DNA from: Polymyxa betae
Taxonomy: Eukaryota; Endomyxa; Phytomyxea; Plasmodiophorida; Plasmodiophoridae
Direction: 5' to 3'
Assembly: GCA_003693705.1 (NCBI GenBank)
Contig: RBZT01000435.1
Span: 248,001 to 312,000, forward strand
Length of the DNA stretch: 64,000 nt
A program made the position numbers and the translations under genes. How positions within the stretch are numbered: the stretch's first letter is position 1; each line of letters opens with the position of its first letter. Below the pieces are notes generated by a model. That model made no database searches. It saw nothing but the letters and a program-made list of their open reading frames with translations, and was not told the origin of the DNA. Shown here piece after piece: positions 46,495-57,075 of this stretch.

Positions 46495-46898
46495 ACATAC
46501 TGTAGAATCTAGTGTTACAACTATTTTAACGCTATCCCATATGTATTGGCAGCCTAAATGTTTTCAGAACATTTCTTATGTATAAATCTGGCTACCCGAA
46601 GCTGCGGTAGATCTCGAGCAATGAGCCTTGATGCCGGGTTCATTGTACGGCCACCTTCATAGTTCGATTTCGTGTAAGACATTTCAGATTATAGGCGCGA
46701 TGGTCGACTTTTGTCAACTTCTGAGAACAAGCTTGCCTCGTTTGAGCCAGATTGGCGATTATTGCCAAAGTCTGCTCCTTCATTATCCAGGTGCCGATGT
46801 CTTCAAACATGTTTTTATGACTGTTGTTTCTCCCATTAATAATTTTTTTTTATCAAAAACCATGCCAGGATTCTTAGATGTATTGGACAAGAGGGGAT
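46495..46898. other. Short convergent gap
   Basis: About 400 nt between the stops of CARS1 and the ZIP transporter. No gene seen; a plus-strand open frame at 46628-46966 overlaps the ZIP C-terminus and lacks family features. Confidence 0.5.
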
Positions 46899-47926
46899 TC
46901 ATTGGTGCTCGTGGGCGCACAGGCAGGCACCCATTAAGAGCATACCGCTCAAGAGCGCCCAAGTGACAACACGGTCGTTGGGGTCATATCTTCTGGCCAG
47001 CGGCAACAGCTCCCGAGTCGACACAAACACCATCATGCCAGCCACCATACCATGCGTCACGCCAAACGCGAAATCCGACATGAACGCGATCAGGACAACA
47101 TAACCTAGAACAGCACCCAGGAACTGGACGATTCCGCTCATCGATGACCATATGAACGCCCTCCATCTGCTTCCGGTAGCGAAATACAGCGGCATTGCCA
47201 CACATAATCTGAGAATATTCTGTCAGGAATCGAGAGGGGCCGGTCGCGAACCAACCCTTCCAGTATGTTATGCAAACCCATCGCCACACTAATCGACAGG
47301 CCGACTTTTACATTGCTCAACGTAGCCATGAACGTCGTGAGCCCTTCCGGGCTGTGAGAATGTTAGGACAAAAAAGCAGCTCGTTTGCTCAGATTACATG
47401 TTGTGAAGGGCTACAGCCAGAGCAGCGACCAGTGACGCGCGCCTCAAATCGCGGTCGTGTTTTGCGGAAGCGTTCGCCTTCTCGACGTCGCTATCCGATT
47501 TTTCGGCCGAATCGATATGATCGGGATGGTCCCCATGGTCATGACCCAAACGATGGAGGATAAAGTCCAAAAGGGCAACGAACACCATTCCAGCAAAGAG
47601 AAACAACGTAGCAAGTTGAAAGCCACGTCTTTCGAAAACGTCTTGATCGTCTTTAGGCAGCGAATCCCAATCCTGGCCCTTCGGTACGAACGATCTCGCA
47701 AATTTTTCATTGGATTCCTTCAAAATCTCCACGAACGACACGAAGAGCATGACGCCAGCTGATAGACCCAGCGATCCGGCCAGGATGAGCTTATCCTGAA
47801 GGCGGACGAAGAACGCCGCCATGCTGCCCAAGGTCGTGGCCAGCGAAGCCCCGAACGTGAATAGAAACCCTAGAGGTCATTCAGCTACGAGCTTGGGGCG
47901 GTGTCAGCACCAACCGAGCCAGACAT
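46899..47926 (-). CDS. ZIP-family metal transporter (ZupT-like)
   Basis: Multi-pass divalent metal importer. ATG 47926 codes MSGSV, joined over a 41 nt intron to FLFTFGASLATTLGSMAAFF (TM1), then LILAGSLGLSAGVMLFVSFV (TM2), a loop, FLFAGMVFVALLDFILHRLG (TM3) and a histidine-rich loop HDHGDHPDHID. TM4 has AVALHN joined over an intron to IPEGLTTFMATLSNVKVGLS; TM5 has SVAMGLHNILEG, joined to LCVAMPLYFATGSRWRAF. The remaining spans follow to HEHQ at the end. The first metal motif HNIPEG is intact; the second has Leu in place of the usual Pro (HNILEG). About 290 residues. Same plan as bacterial ZupT and eukaryotic ZIP group members; exact SLC39 number not assignable. Confidence 0.9.
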
Positions 47927-48916
47927 TGGACATTGATTCAGTGATATTGGTTGGCATCTTTCGCTGGCCTACACACGAGCTTGGTCGTGTAGTGGTTCGG
48001 GGTCGGGCTCATGGGGACACCCCATCACTCGAGTCGGGTCGGAGATCGCGCACTAAATTTCCGTTCGTGACCCCCCGTGCTCGGCCAATGCTGGACCGCC
48101 AGAGGCGTCTCGTCACCGTCGCCGGCGCTGCTCACTTTGGTTTAGTAAATACCCAGGGTTGGCGTCGGCAGACTGTTACGATCATCATCCCGCTTCGAGA
48201 TCGTTTTTTGGCATTGTAGTCGAGCAGCTGCATTGCTGCAACCTTGCAGCTCGTCCTTTGAGCTGAAGCTTAAAATCATTATGAAGATGTTCTTTCAAAT
48301 TTACGTTGTCGCTTTCATGGGCCAAAATCCTCTTTTAAAGTGATCTTGCTTAACTCTTTGTCTAGATTTCCTTTCTTATTTATATTTCTTATCGGCATTC
48401 TGCTAACTTTTCGTTGTACATTGCTAATGTATCTATTCGCATTTTTTTAGCCTGGTTAAATTGGTCTCATTCTGTCAGCAAGCACTCACGCCAGCGTCAT
48501 TGCTCATACAAGTCTTGTTAGCCCGAAAATTAATGCTTATCATCTACAGGAAACAACTGGTTTCGGGACCAACGTTAGAAGCTTTCCGAATTACGCAGCC
48601 AAGTCTTAATAAACATAAGAAGAGAACATTTATCTCATATTGCAAAAAACATGCTCATATTTATGATCTTTCACGTTCTGCTTTACAAACCCCTCTTATT
48701 AGAAAGTTCAGCATAAAATGAATATACTGTAGTACCATTTGGAGCTTCGCTATCTCTATCGAGGCTTCAAGCTGACATTTTCTGATATCAAAACGGGTTA
48801 TAGCGAGGCGATAGCCACGTCATACCGAGATTGATATCGGCGTCTTCTATGACGAGCTGCTGCTGATAGGTCGGCGTCCATCCCATTCCCATCGTTAGTC
48901 AGACCTGAGCCGACCG
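47927..48916. other. Intergenic, about 990 nt
   Basis: Between the ZIP gene and CEP41, which diverge. The left 300 nt are GC-richer and contain an open frame (47821-48219, plus) that overlaps the ZIP first exons in antisense; a second open frame (48461-48721, plus) has no domain features. I do not call either. No RNA gene or repeat seen. Confidence 0.45.
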
Positions 48917-49844
48917 ATGCCGATCTCGTCGCAAACGGCCCGGTCGGTGACCGGGATCGCGGCTTCCATGAAGATCGACGAGCACCAGCGCAAGGCTCTG
49001 GAAAACACCCGATATTCATATGTTGGTCCTGTTGTTAACACAGGTCGAACCGCTAAACAGGTCGTTAAAAAAGTCGATCGTCGTAAGGCTGCATTGCTGA
49101 TTTTTTAACTGGTTAAGACTCGTACATTTTGTAGCCATTCTGTTATTTGGTTTGTTACAAGAAGCATTCTGATGTTTTGAAACAGCGCTGCGATATGGAG
49201 AGATATTCAGGCGAATGTCGTCGAAAGAGTTACATGACCTCATGCTTGATAACTTGGACCCGAATGAATCCATATTTCAGCTGGAAGAGGGCGTCCAGGG
49301 AGGCGATCAGAAATCTGAAGGCGCCTGCCAGCTGGGGCGCCCATCTGGCAGTCACGTCGTCTGCGTCGAGAAGTCGTCCAACGTCGAGGGATTGTGTGAC
49401 CATTTCCTCCTGCTGGATCTTCGCTCTGTGGAGGCTTTCAATCGGGCGCACATCTCGAAGGCTCGTTCGTACCCGTCCTTGCAGATTCGCAGGGATAAGA
49501 TGACGGTCGAACTCACGAGATTCAAACAAGCGGAGAAGAAGCCGGTTATCGTCTATTCGGACAATGAAAAGGAGGCGACCGAGATCGGGACGTTGCTCAT
49601 ACAGAAACACTTCCCGAACATTTACGTGCTGTCGAGCAGCTTCGAGAAGTACGCCTTCCGGTTTCCAGAGGACATTGTCGGCGACGTGCCGAAGCCACCG
49701 AAGAAAACTGAGAAGAAGCGTTTGCCGCTTAACGTTTACGTACCGAAGCGTGTAGTCGATAACGACGTGACCAGTCAAGGCTCGGTTCGAGGTACAACCG
49801 TAGCGTCGTCAGTGGTCTCGTCAGCTCCATGGAGGCCTGCATGA
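48917..49844 (+). CDS. CEP41: Centrosomal protein CEP41 (rhodanese domain)
   Basis: Centriole/cilium protein linked to tubulin glutamylation. Exon 1 48917-49082, exon 2 49186-49844, with acceptor at gaaacag so that the frame continues from KKVDR into LRYGEIFRRMSSKELHDLML, which aligns with the RYKKDELFKRLK segment of human CEP41. Total 274 residues. The rhodanese domain starts at CDHFLLLDLRSVEAFNRAHI, continues SYPSLQIRRDKM and PVIVYSDNEKEATEIGTLLI, and closes with IYVLSSSFEKYAFRFPEDIV. The loop where an active rhodanese has its cysteine reads SSSFEK, so it is probably inactive, as expected for CEP41. Implies a ciliated or centriole-bearing organism (inference). Confidence 0.87.
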
Positions 49845-50134
49845 TATCTTTCCTCCAGTAATACATTTATCTCATATCAACTTATGCAACATCTAAAATA
49901 GCGCTGACAAAACCTGATCACGTAATCCTTCATTCGCGTTTTTAGGAAGCTTGCGCCATGCGATTTCTATTACCGAGACGAAGAAAGAATTCAATATTCA
50001 TTCATCTGAGTCTCAAGATGACGATTCTCCTGGCAATAAATTTGAAAGAAATGCTCCCAGCATGCATTGATATCACTCGAAATCTCAAAAGTGGACATGA
50101 GAGAGAGGCGATAACAGAGCAAGATGTTTTTAAT

Positions 50135-51544
50135 TCAGTCGGAGCTAATCTGGCCAAAATCTGACGTAATCTTTACATCTTTGAATGTTCCGTCTTCGTT
50201 TAGCATCTCGGGTCTAGCAGCAATACCGAGATGAACAATTCGATCGCCTTGGACATTTGCCGGATTCGTTGATTTCCCTACAACGACTCCATCTTCGGGT
50301 GCCACATATTTCTTAATCACAAACCCGAAGATATCTACAACCGATGCCAGAAATTGATGTTTTGAAACAAAATCCGCGCATCGTGGAACGACATCCAGAA
50401 CGCCACCGACATCGGTCTGCATCCAGTACGAATGGCTGCAGACGACGGTCGGCGGCCTGGTTTCGTCAAATTCCCGAAACTCAGGCACTTCAATCAATCC
50501 AAGATCGTCCAGGACTCTCGCTATTCCAGAATACGTTAATCCGATCAAGGTTCTGTTAAAGCTGGTGGAGTCGCCGATCTCGATTGTGATACAATCGATG
50601 CCTCGCGCAGCGCAGCAGGCTCGCAACGTGCCGCTTCCGCCATCCCCACCCGTCCCAACCTACAATAACAAATCAACAAATGGTAGCATTAAATCCTATC
50701 TGCTGACATTATGGACGATGATTTGGGGCTGGATCAGCCGAGCTAATCGTGCTACAGACGGAATTCGCATGTCTGCTCGAACGTACTATAGTAATAGGTG
50801 ATGAAAGCGCCTCAAGCGCTCGCAACGAAACAGCTTACGAATGAGTTATGGCGCCCGAACGAGGCCGTGTGAAGATCGATCAAAACATCGCAATTAGCCA
50901 CGACCTTTTCGAATAGGTTCTTGCAGTACTGCTGGCTGCGAGTGGGATTGCCGATACCTTTCTCTTTTTTGAATGCATTTCCGAAGCATCGGTTCAGATC
51001 CGCTCCATCCTATACAGAATCGCCATCTGTTTCAATCCATGGCAATTCCACGATGACGAACCTGATAGAACCGCGTAGCATTTTCGAATCCGAACTGATT
51101 ACAGCACGGGATAGCCAGCACGGAACCGCTCAGATTGCAGACGTGCGGCGCCAGATCATGAAAGATCTTCTGAATTGTCGGAATGCCGGCGACTTCATTG
51201 CCATGAATAGCGGCGGTTAGTCCGACAACCTTTCCTGGTTTCGTTCCTTTGGCAAGCATCACCGGGACCGTGATCGGCGATCCGAAAGCATCCATGACGA
51301 TCGTCACCCACATGACACTGATCTCGCCGGCAGGCCAATCACCGATATCCACCAACGAGACCTGAGGAACGGTTTTATTCGGCTTCGCCGAAAAATAGTA
51401 GATGATCTCGCGAATACTCTGGCGCCGGGCCATGACAGGTTCGCGGTCAGCTAATGGCGACCCCATCGGATGGACGGTCTCGTTATCATCGGACTCGGGA
51501 TTTTGAAGATGCTTCTCGCCCATCTTGGGCGAATGCAGCACCAA
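50135..51544 (-). CDS. Succinylglutamate desuccinylase/aspartoacylase-family metallopeptidase
   Basis: M14-like zinc enzyme (PF04952 family). Exons in order: N-terminal VPQVSLVDIGDWPAGEISVM, PITVPVMLAKGTKPGKVVGL, TAAIHGNEVAGIPTIQKIF with the H-x-x-E zinc motif, then a short exon DGADLNRCFGNAFKKEKGIG with RSQQYCKNLFEKV and the second zinc motif VLIDLHTASFGR. A middle exon MRIPSVARLARLIQPQII, then GTLRACCAARGIDCITIEIG (glutamate near the active site) and the C-terminal half with SYWMQTDVGGVLDVVPR and GKSTNPANVQGDRIVHLG. This arrangement is more like bacterial AstE-type proteins than mammalian ASPA. Substrate unknown. Start may be 51544 or the ATG at 51523. Confidence 0.9.
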
Positions 51545-51549
51545 CCGGT

Positions 51550-51922
51550 TTACGGCCCTTCCGCTTCGTCCGAGACGACGATCGGCAGATCGAAGGAGCT
51601 GTCAAGCTGAGATATGAAACCGATTAAACAAATGGGCGACTGCCTATACCAGTAGCACTGTATGTTACCTTTCATTACAGTCAGTTTCTGGAAGGTCTAA
51701 TAGAGTTAGTAACGTAATCGGCCCCATCACCCCAACGACTGGGGTGAACGATGACTCAGCCGGCCTTTTGACCAATCTTGTATCTGTATGGTCTAGAATG
51801 CTTCTAGGTTGGTAGGGCTTCGAGCAGACCGGGCAAGAGATGATTTCGGGCGAGGATCTCATGAACCTGTCCACCATCACGACTCTTTGAAAATCGCTTG
51901 TTGATAGCGCCGATGATTTCAT
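51550..51922 (-). CDS. Possible small protein with degenerate UBZ-like zinc finger
   Basis: From ATG 51922 the frame reads SSPEIISCPVCSKPYQPRS and then ILDHTDTRL, resembling a UBZ4 finger (CPxC, then H-x3-C) except that the last cysteine is replaced by arginine. A donor gtaaca near 51668 and acceptor near 51603 would join it to a short tail. Depending on the phase the tail either stops at 51550-51552 or runs on as a basic tail (SRTKRKGRKPVG) into the start of the aspartoacylase-like gene. Splice phase and gene reality are unsure; it may also be the 3' part of a longer gene starting upstream. Confidence 0.35.
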
Positions 51923-52962
51923 GGTCAGGATGGCTTACTAAGGCCAACATCTTGTACGAAGCAGAGCGATGGTTGATTTATGCCTTCGAAACATCATGAA
52001 ATTAACCGTCTTATTGCTTGATTTTGTTTGTTTTTTTCTCATAGGAATCTTTCATGTAATTTGCAATTAGACGTAAGTAACTTCTTATTGGGATTTGAGC
52101 ATTTATTTCCTGTACTGCAACGTCTAATACGCTGTCAAACAACGCCAAGCTGATCAGGATCAATCCATGTTCCAATTCTAAACTGACGATTCTGTATTGG
52201 GCGAAAACGTGTATGTCAAGTGTCATAGCAATGCAAGACTGTGAAAACATGTAGTGGACAGCAGCATCTGAGTTTGCAGTCAGTTGGTTCGGTTTTTCTC
52301 AAGCAATTGAAATGAACGATGAGTAGAGTGATACACCACGCGACCATTTTCGCTTCATATTGAATCAATATGAAAAGATCGCCTGGGAGCAAAAACATCG
52401 TTGTGGTTTGCAGTATAGATTGAGGAAGATTTTACACGACTGACGGAGACGCAGAGCGAGGCTTTCTTGCTTCAGCAACGCCGTTTCGGGTTGCATTCGA
52501 AAGCGCGTCGGGAAATCTAGCGAGTTATTGGTTGGTTAGGAGCAAGTTCAATCATCAAGATGGCACTAATTACAATCCCGATGATCAACTTGAAGCGTGT
52601 AAAAATTCTCCATGTGCACTAATCGACGCTGCTCAACTTCTTGAAAAGATATGAACAAACCAAAAGTGATTGTAATGGAACAGTTAATGCTGAAGGCCCA
52701 GGTTCCATTCTATCAAAGCGATGCCTGAGTACTACCGCCGTTTGTTGACAACCATCAACAACTAGTATAATCGAATCCAGGGTCATGGAATCTGTGATTC
52801 TTACAGAATCTTAAGCATTATTAAATTCTTGTATTAATAAATACGATCGCATTTCGTTATTAGCAGGCGATGCAGGGCGTCGGTTGATCTCTCTCGCCAT
52901 GGCGAATCTGTGCAGACGCAGTTCAGCTGCCATGGCATTGATTATATCAAACGCTTTGTAGA
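51923..52962. other. Unresolved region, about 1 kb
   Basis: No gene I can name. A minus-strand frame at 52011-52250 reads like protein (SLELEHGLILISLALFDSVL, SYLRLIANYMKDSYEKK) and could be an exon of a gene running into 51922, but no donor/acceptor pair is convincing. The rest is A/T-rich and looks noncoding. Confidence 0.35.
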
Positions 52963-53896
52963 TCAGTGATCCTGCTCGAAAATTCCAGGGCAATGCTCTT
53001 TAAGTTCTTGAGCATCGGCGTATTTGGCACCACAGAACAGGCAGAAGAAATAACGATGCCTTAAATACGTCAGAACTTCGTCAAGTTTGTCTTCAACAGC
53101 AATCGCTTTCTGTTCGACGGTCGTCTGCTTCTGTGCATGACGCGTTCGCGTCTCTTCAAGATCCTTGCAATATTCCAGTTCGAAACCGAAACTATCATAA
53201 ACCGGGTCGAAGGTTCCCTTCAACACCGACGAGGTCGGATCGTGACAATCGAACCACATGAAATTCAGAACAACGCCATTCTTCTCATCCAGGTCACGAC
53301 AAGCTCGCTGGGCTTGTTGCAAGCGTTGCTGGGTCTGTCTCAAAGCGAATTTGTTACTCATAGCATGACGGAATCGGTCACCCATCGCTTGCCTAGCTCT
53401 CATCTCCAAGCGTAGCTTCCGCTCCAGCGCTTCATCTTGAGCACGTTTCAGGCCCAAACCGCCCCTCGATCCTTTTACTCAAATTCAGAAAAAAATCAAA
53501 CTATGCAATTAGCATTATACCAATAGAAGAAACATCGATGCCGACTGGTTCATGGGTGGTTCGAGCAGAATCTTTGCCGATTCCCATCCCCGGACGAAAT
53601 CCCATTCGCATCCTACACAGATTTGGAATGTCATTTTCCTGACACCAACGTTGATGAGATCGAGTAAAAAAATCAAAAGTTGAAATAGCAAACGAAATCA
53701 GCAATGATTACAAACAGACATTTAAAGCAATGACATACAGGAGCTGATGGCCTTTGTTGGATTCCGGAATCGGGCAGGACAATCCAGCTTGAAGTCGGTC
53801 GGCGGCTGAAAGGTTAGCAGCCGTCTGCCGTTCCTTGGAGCGCATCGGCTGTTCCTCGAATTGCATCGACATGTAGTCATCATGATCGGATGGCAT
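52963..53896 (-). CDS. GPATCH11: G-patch domain-containing protein 11
   Basis: Starts at ATG 53896 with an acidic MPSDHDDYMSMQFEEQP. Next NKGHQLL is joined over an intron to the G-patch core CRMRMGFRPGMGIGKDSA with EPVGIDV. The last exon begins GGLGLKRAQDEALERKLRLE and continues through QRLQQAQRACRDLDEKNG, comparable to SQRACQQLDVQKN of the human protein. The C-terminal DUF4187 zinc motif is YLRHRYFFCLFCGAKYADAQ followed by ELKEHCPGIFEQDH, aligning with YLREEHLYCIWCGTAY...CPG...DHD. About 250 residues, close to the family. Role in RNA processing or at the kinetochore is from the literature on the family. Confidence 0.92.
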
Positions 53897-54350
53897 GATT
53901 GACGATGCCAGATTGCCAGTTCAAATTTTTTTTCAAAACAAGAAAAATTAAAAACTGCGCCACAGCGCAGAACATAATTTAAGGTCACTTTGAAAGGTCA
54001 CTTTGCAATTAATTAAGGTGTTTTGAAAGTACTGTATCTTCAAGCAAGCGATCAATCCGGTTTACAAAATGTAAGAATGCAGGATGGGCCTGAAAGGTAG
54101 CCAGTTTCGTTTAATCTGGACTTCTGCCCTTAGAGGAAGCTTCTCTAGGGTTGTCATTTGTAATCGTTTCAGTAGTCGTCATATCGCAGTCGCTTTCAGT
54201 TTGCAAAACAAGTACAATTTTCATGTTCTCAGATTCTTGCAAGCACACGCTGCATTATTGTGGATGAAGTTCATCTTGTATTCCACAATTATCGGTAACA
54301 AACATTTAAAAAATCAAAAAAATATCTCTGTACTGAATGAAGCCGAATTC

Positions 54351-54379
54351 GATTGGATGGATTGGATTGGATTGGATTG
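54351..54379. repeat. Microsatellite (gattg)n
   Basis: About five to six tandem copies of a gattg/ggatt unit with one interruption (gattggatggattgg). Simple repeat in the gene-poor interval. Confidence 0.9.
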
Positions 54380-54823
54380 CACTATTTGTTCGCACCTTTC
54401 GGTGGAGTGGGCGGCACAATAACCCTAGTGCGGGGCCTGAACCGAGGTCCAGGTTCTCCTACTTAATATTTTCGGAGATATTTCAGCCCATAAGCCAAAT
54501 TCGATGATGAGAACAAAAGCCTCTGTAAAAATTCATTATTTCAAATGTACAGTAAAAAATCAATTGCGCCCTATCTCTAGGGATGCGCCTTGAGTCTAAT
54601 CTAAGTTAGCCAACCTTTAGTACATTTGGTCAGCATCCGATATAAAGAGCTGTTTATCGATTCTACAATACCCATCATCAACATTCTGAATAATATATTA
54701 ATCTACATAATTACGCGGTTCGAACGAGCCATCGTACGCTTTCTGAATATTCCTACATATTGCATATTACTTGAAAACATCACAATAACAACAGAAGATT
54801 CCTTCCAAAACTGAAACGGCGCC

Positions 54824-54891
54824 ACGAAGGGAGGAGCTAGATAGTGTACACAGTCTCCGACGAAGGGAGGAGCTGATAGTGTACACAGTCT
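54824..54891. repeat. Two tandem copies of a ~33-bp unit
   Basis: Copies at 54824-54856 and 54860-54891 share acgaagggaggagct and tagtgtacacagtct; copy 1 has three extra bases between these blocks. Near-identity suggests a recent duplication. Confidence 0.9.
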
Positions 54892-55175
54892 AGGATAACT
54901 GGATAAGACTCACGGAATCCCGTGAATCTTCTCATTCTTCAAAATGGATATCAACCAATTCCACAAGAATCTGTTCACTTAACCCGCGCGATTCATGTGA
55001 ATGCGGTAATTGCCGCAGTGCTATCGATGACATGCTGGATTAGTGTGCAAAGTCAAACTCTATTAACCCAGCAAGAAGCTAAACTCACATCAGTATACAC
55101 CCGAATACAGTCGCCGTCATAACTACTAACATTGTATCTACAGGCGAAATTGTTGAACAGCTACGAGATCTTTAG

Positions 55176-55418
55176 GCGGGGGCGCCTGCGCCATCCAAGC
55201 GGCGCCGGATATTGGTCTCGGAAGATGAGGCGGATGGTCGCTCATCATCCGAACACCCCGAGGCCTCCGCTCAGACAGGTAACTGTTCCACCATTGTTCG
55301 CTAACCCTAACCAGAATCATATGTGTTACAGAAGATCCCTTCGTCGATCTGGAGGCCTCGGAGGGAGAGCCGACAAGTGACGACAGCACCGAGCCCGACA
55401 CCTCCAGTTCGGGCTCGG
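55176..55418 (+). CDS. Two orphan exons of an acidic, serine-rich protein
   Basis: Exons 55176-55278 and 55332-55418 joined by a 53 nt intron with gtaact/ttacag borders; the second exon ends at a good donor gtaagc. The reading is PSKRRRILVSEDEADGRSSS, then EASAQTEDPFVDLEASEGEP and SDDSTEPDTSSSGS. Composition (acidic, Ser/Asp) suggests a nuclear phosphoprotein linker (inference). I found no plausible preceding or following exon: the next 400 nt carry a retroelement relic. It may be the remains of a gene or part of a gene whose other exons I cannot see. Confidence 0.45.
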
Positions 55419-55492
55419 GTAAGCCTTGTTCTGCCTAGTCAATGTGACTAGCAGATATTTCGAGATTGTTCACTTGTAACCATAATACATAC

Positions 55493-55923
55493 TCACTGTG
55501 TTTTTCTCTTTTTCCTCTTACGTTTACCTCCTCGAGAATAGCCAGTGAATATCGTGTCGGCCGCTGATTGTGCAGACCGATAGCCAGTACAAAACGTTTT
55601 GGGAGTAGGCATGTTCTTCAGAGGATCAACGAGTTTAGGGTCGAACGAAATACCTTTTTGAGATATTACGCGGCCGGTCCATTTCACTTCGCGAAGAAAA
55701 AGGTGACATTCGTCAGGATTGCATTTGACATGAACTTATTCATTCGTGATAGAGTACGATTAAGGGCGATAAGGTGTTCATCCATCTTGGAGTTTCCGAG
55801 AATGTCATCAACCCATAACAGAACGGAATCATAAAGAAGATTATAAACTTTTGCTGATCGGACTGAGGCCCGATCAGGAGCAGTAGTGTATTTCATAATA
55901 TAATTTAGTAAAAAAACAGTCAC
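55493..55923 (-). mobile_element. Ty3/Gypsy-type reverse transcriptase relic
   Basis: Minus-strand fragments resemble the palm and thumb of Gypsy-class reverse transcriptase: SVLLWVDDILGNSKMDEHL carries the VDD active-site motif in place of YVDD, followed about 30 residues later by CHLFLREVKWTGRVISQKGI and FDPKLVDPLKNMPTPKT. The two parts lie in different frames, so a frameshift separates them, and no further pol, gag or LTR sequence is seen. A decayed fragment, not an active element. Confidence 0.75.
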
Positions 55924-56003
55924 AGAAGATTTTTCCTATGATATCAAGATGTCAACTGAAAACGACAGCCCTAGGTAGAGAGAGCAATGCCACGATGGAA
56001 CGA

Positions 56004-56065
56004 ATGATGGCGCGACCCCTCATGCATTGGAAGACTGATCATGATGATGGCGCGACCCTCATGCA
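56004..56065. repeat. Near-tandem 22-bp direct repeat
   Basis: The unit atgatggcgcgaccc, then ctcatgca, occurs at about 56004-56026 and again at 56044-56065, with one base difference. It lies between the retroelement relic and the next gene. Confidence 0.8.
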
Positions 56066-56131
56066 ATAGGCTGATAGGCAGCACTGGGCAGATCGCAACC
56101 CACCGCCGGGGTGTCCTTCAACCCAGCTTCC

Positions 56132-56914
56132 ATGTCGTTGAGACGATCTATCCGGCGCATCAATGCCCAGCTGCAAGCGTTGGGAACCGCTGGACGTGTC
56201 GGGGCTGGAATCGTATCGGTCGCCATTGCAGGACGTCTCGCCTATGCTATCGCTGATACCATCACCTATCCGGTAGACAAGTTTTATTCGGCGCTTATTG
56301 GGTGCTGAAAGCTGCTCAAAGTTTTAGCTCGTTTTAGTTTAACCTCTGTCGATATTCTGAGTGTCTTTTAGTTGCAAAAATGGCCTGAAGTTCGCACACC
56401 AATGATTTTCTGCTTGGGATTCGGGACCGGCATAGCAGCATACGCCCTACATGCATCACCTCAATCGGCGCTCTCGCTGGGTCGCCAACCAGCCAAAATT
56501 TACTCGCAGAGCTTCCGCTCTATTAGAAATAACAAGTAAGAAGATGAATCGTTTTCTCTACATTAACGATACCGATTTTTTGCAGTTTATTTTGCTTGTT
56601 TTGATAGAGATCTGATTCCGTTTCTTAGAGATATTCAAGTCGAATTAGGCGCCCCGATAAAGTTTGGTGGATTCCGTCAGCTGCATTACATCCCTGGATC
56701 GATTAATTTCAGTGCCTTAACTGAGAAATATATCAGCCCAGCAGAGCGACTCGCCGCTTTCTGGAGACCTCGCGAAACGCATTTGCTGTATCTGATTCGA
56801 GGCCCGCATGGAACGGCGATCGTCAACCTCAACGACCGATATGGTAAGCAAAGCTGCCAGGTGATCCCAACCAAAGGCGACATCAAAGCCATTATCGTAA
56901 CCGGCGCTGATTAA
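56132..56914 (+). CDS. Mitochondrial-type membrane protein, possibly COA1/TIM21-like
   Basis: Probably three exons. From ATG 56132 the N-terminus SLRRSIRRINAQLQALG is basic and amphipathic, then GAGIVSVAIAGRLAYAIAD. Exon 2 is QKWPEVRTPMIFCLGFGTGI with a second hydrophobic span; its donor is gtaaga near 56535. Exon 3 reads DLIPFLRDIQVELGAPIKFG, then HLLYLIRGPHGTAIVNLNDR and ends KAIIVTGAD. The V-x-L-G-x-P-I element followed by a beta-rich domain recalls the COA1/TIM21 fold of the mitochondrial inner membrane, but this is a weak pattern match. The exon 1 donor is uncertain (gtagac near 56272 keeps the frame). About 205 residues. Confidence 0.55.
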
Positions 56915-57075
56915 ATCAACCATAGTTCCTGCTGAGCCTGAGGTTGGCGTTAGATAATACGGAAGCGATCGTCATTGTTTTACATGAACCGCCTAATTGT
57001 TTCATTGTCAAATGCGGCTTCGATCTTTGTAGATTGATATTGGCTACATTTCATAGCATTATAGGAAGCGAATAT

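Larger units (their letters stand above)
53897..55175. other. Gene-poor interval
   Basis: About 1.3 kb of A/T-rich DNA without a credible gene. It contains a short microsatellite and a 33-bp direct repeat, listed separately. Open frames at 54084-54422, 54626-54814 and 54922-55122 have no family features and no codon pattern like the neighbours. Confidence 0.5.

Noticed and set aside
47821-48219. Plus-strand open frame of 132 codons
   Set aside because: It overlaps the first exons of the ZIP gene in antisense; composition is GC-driven and no domain is visible.
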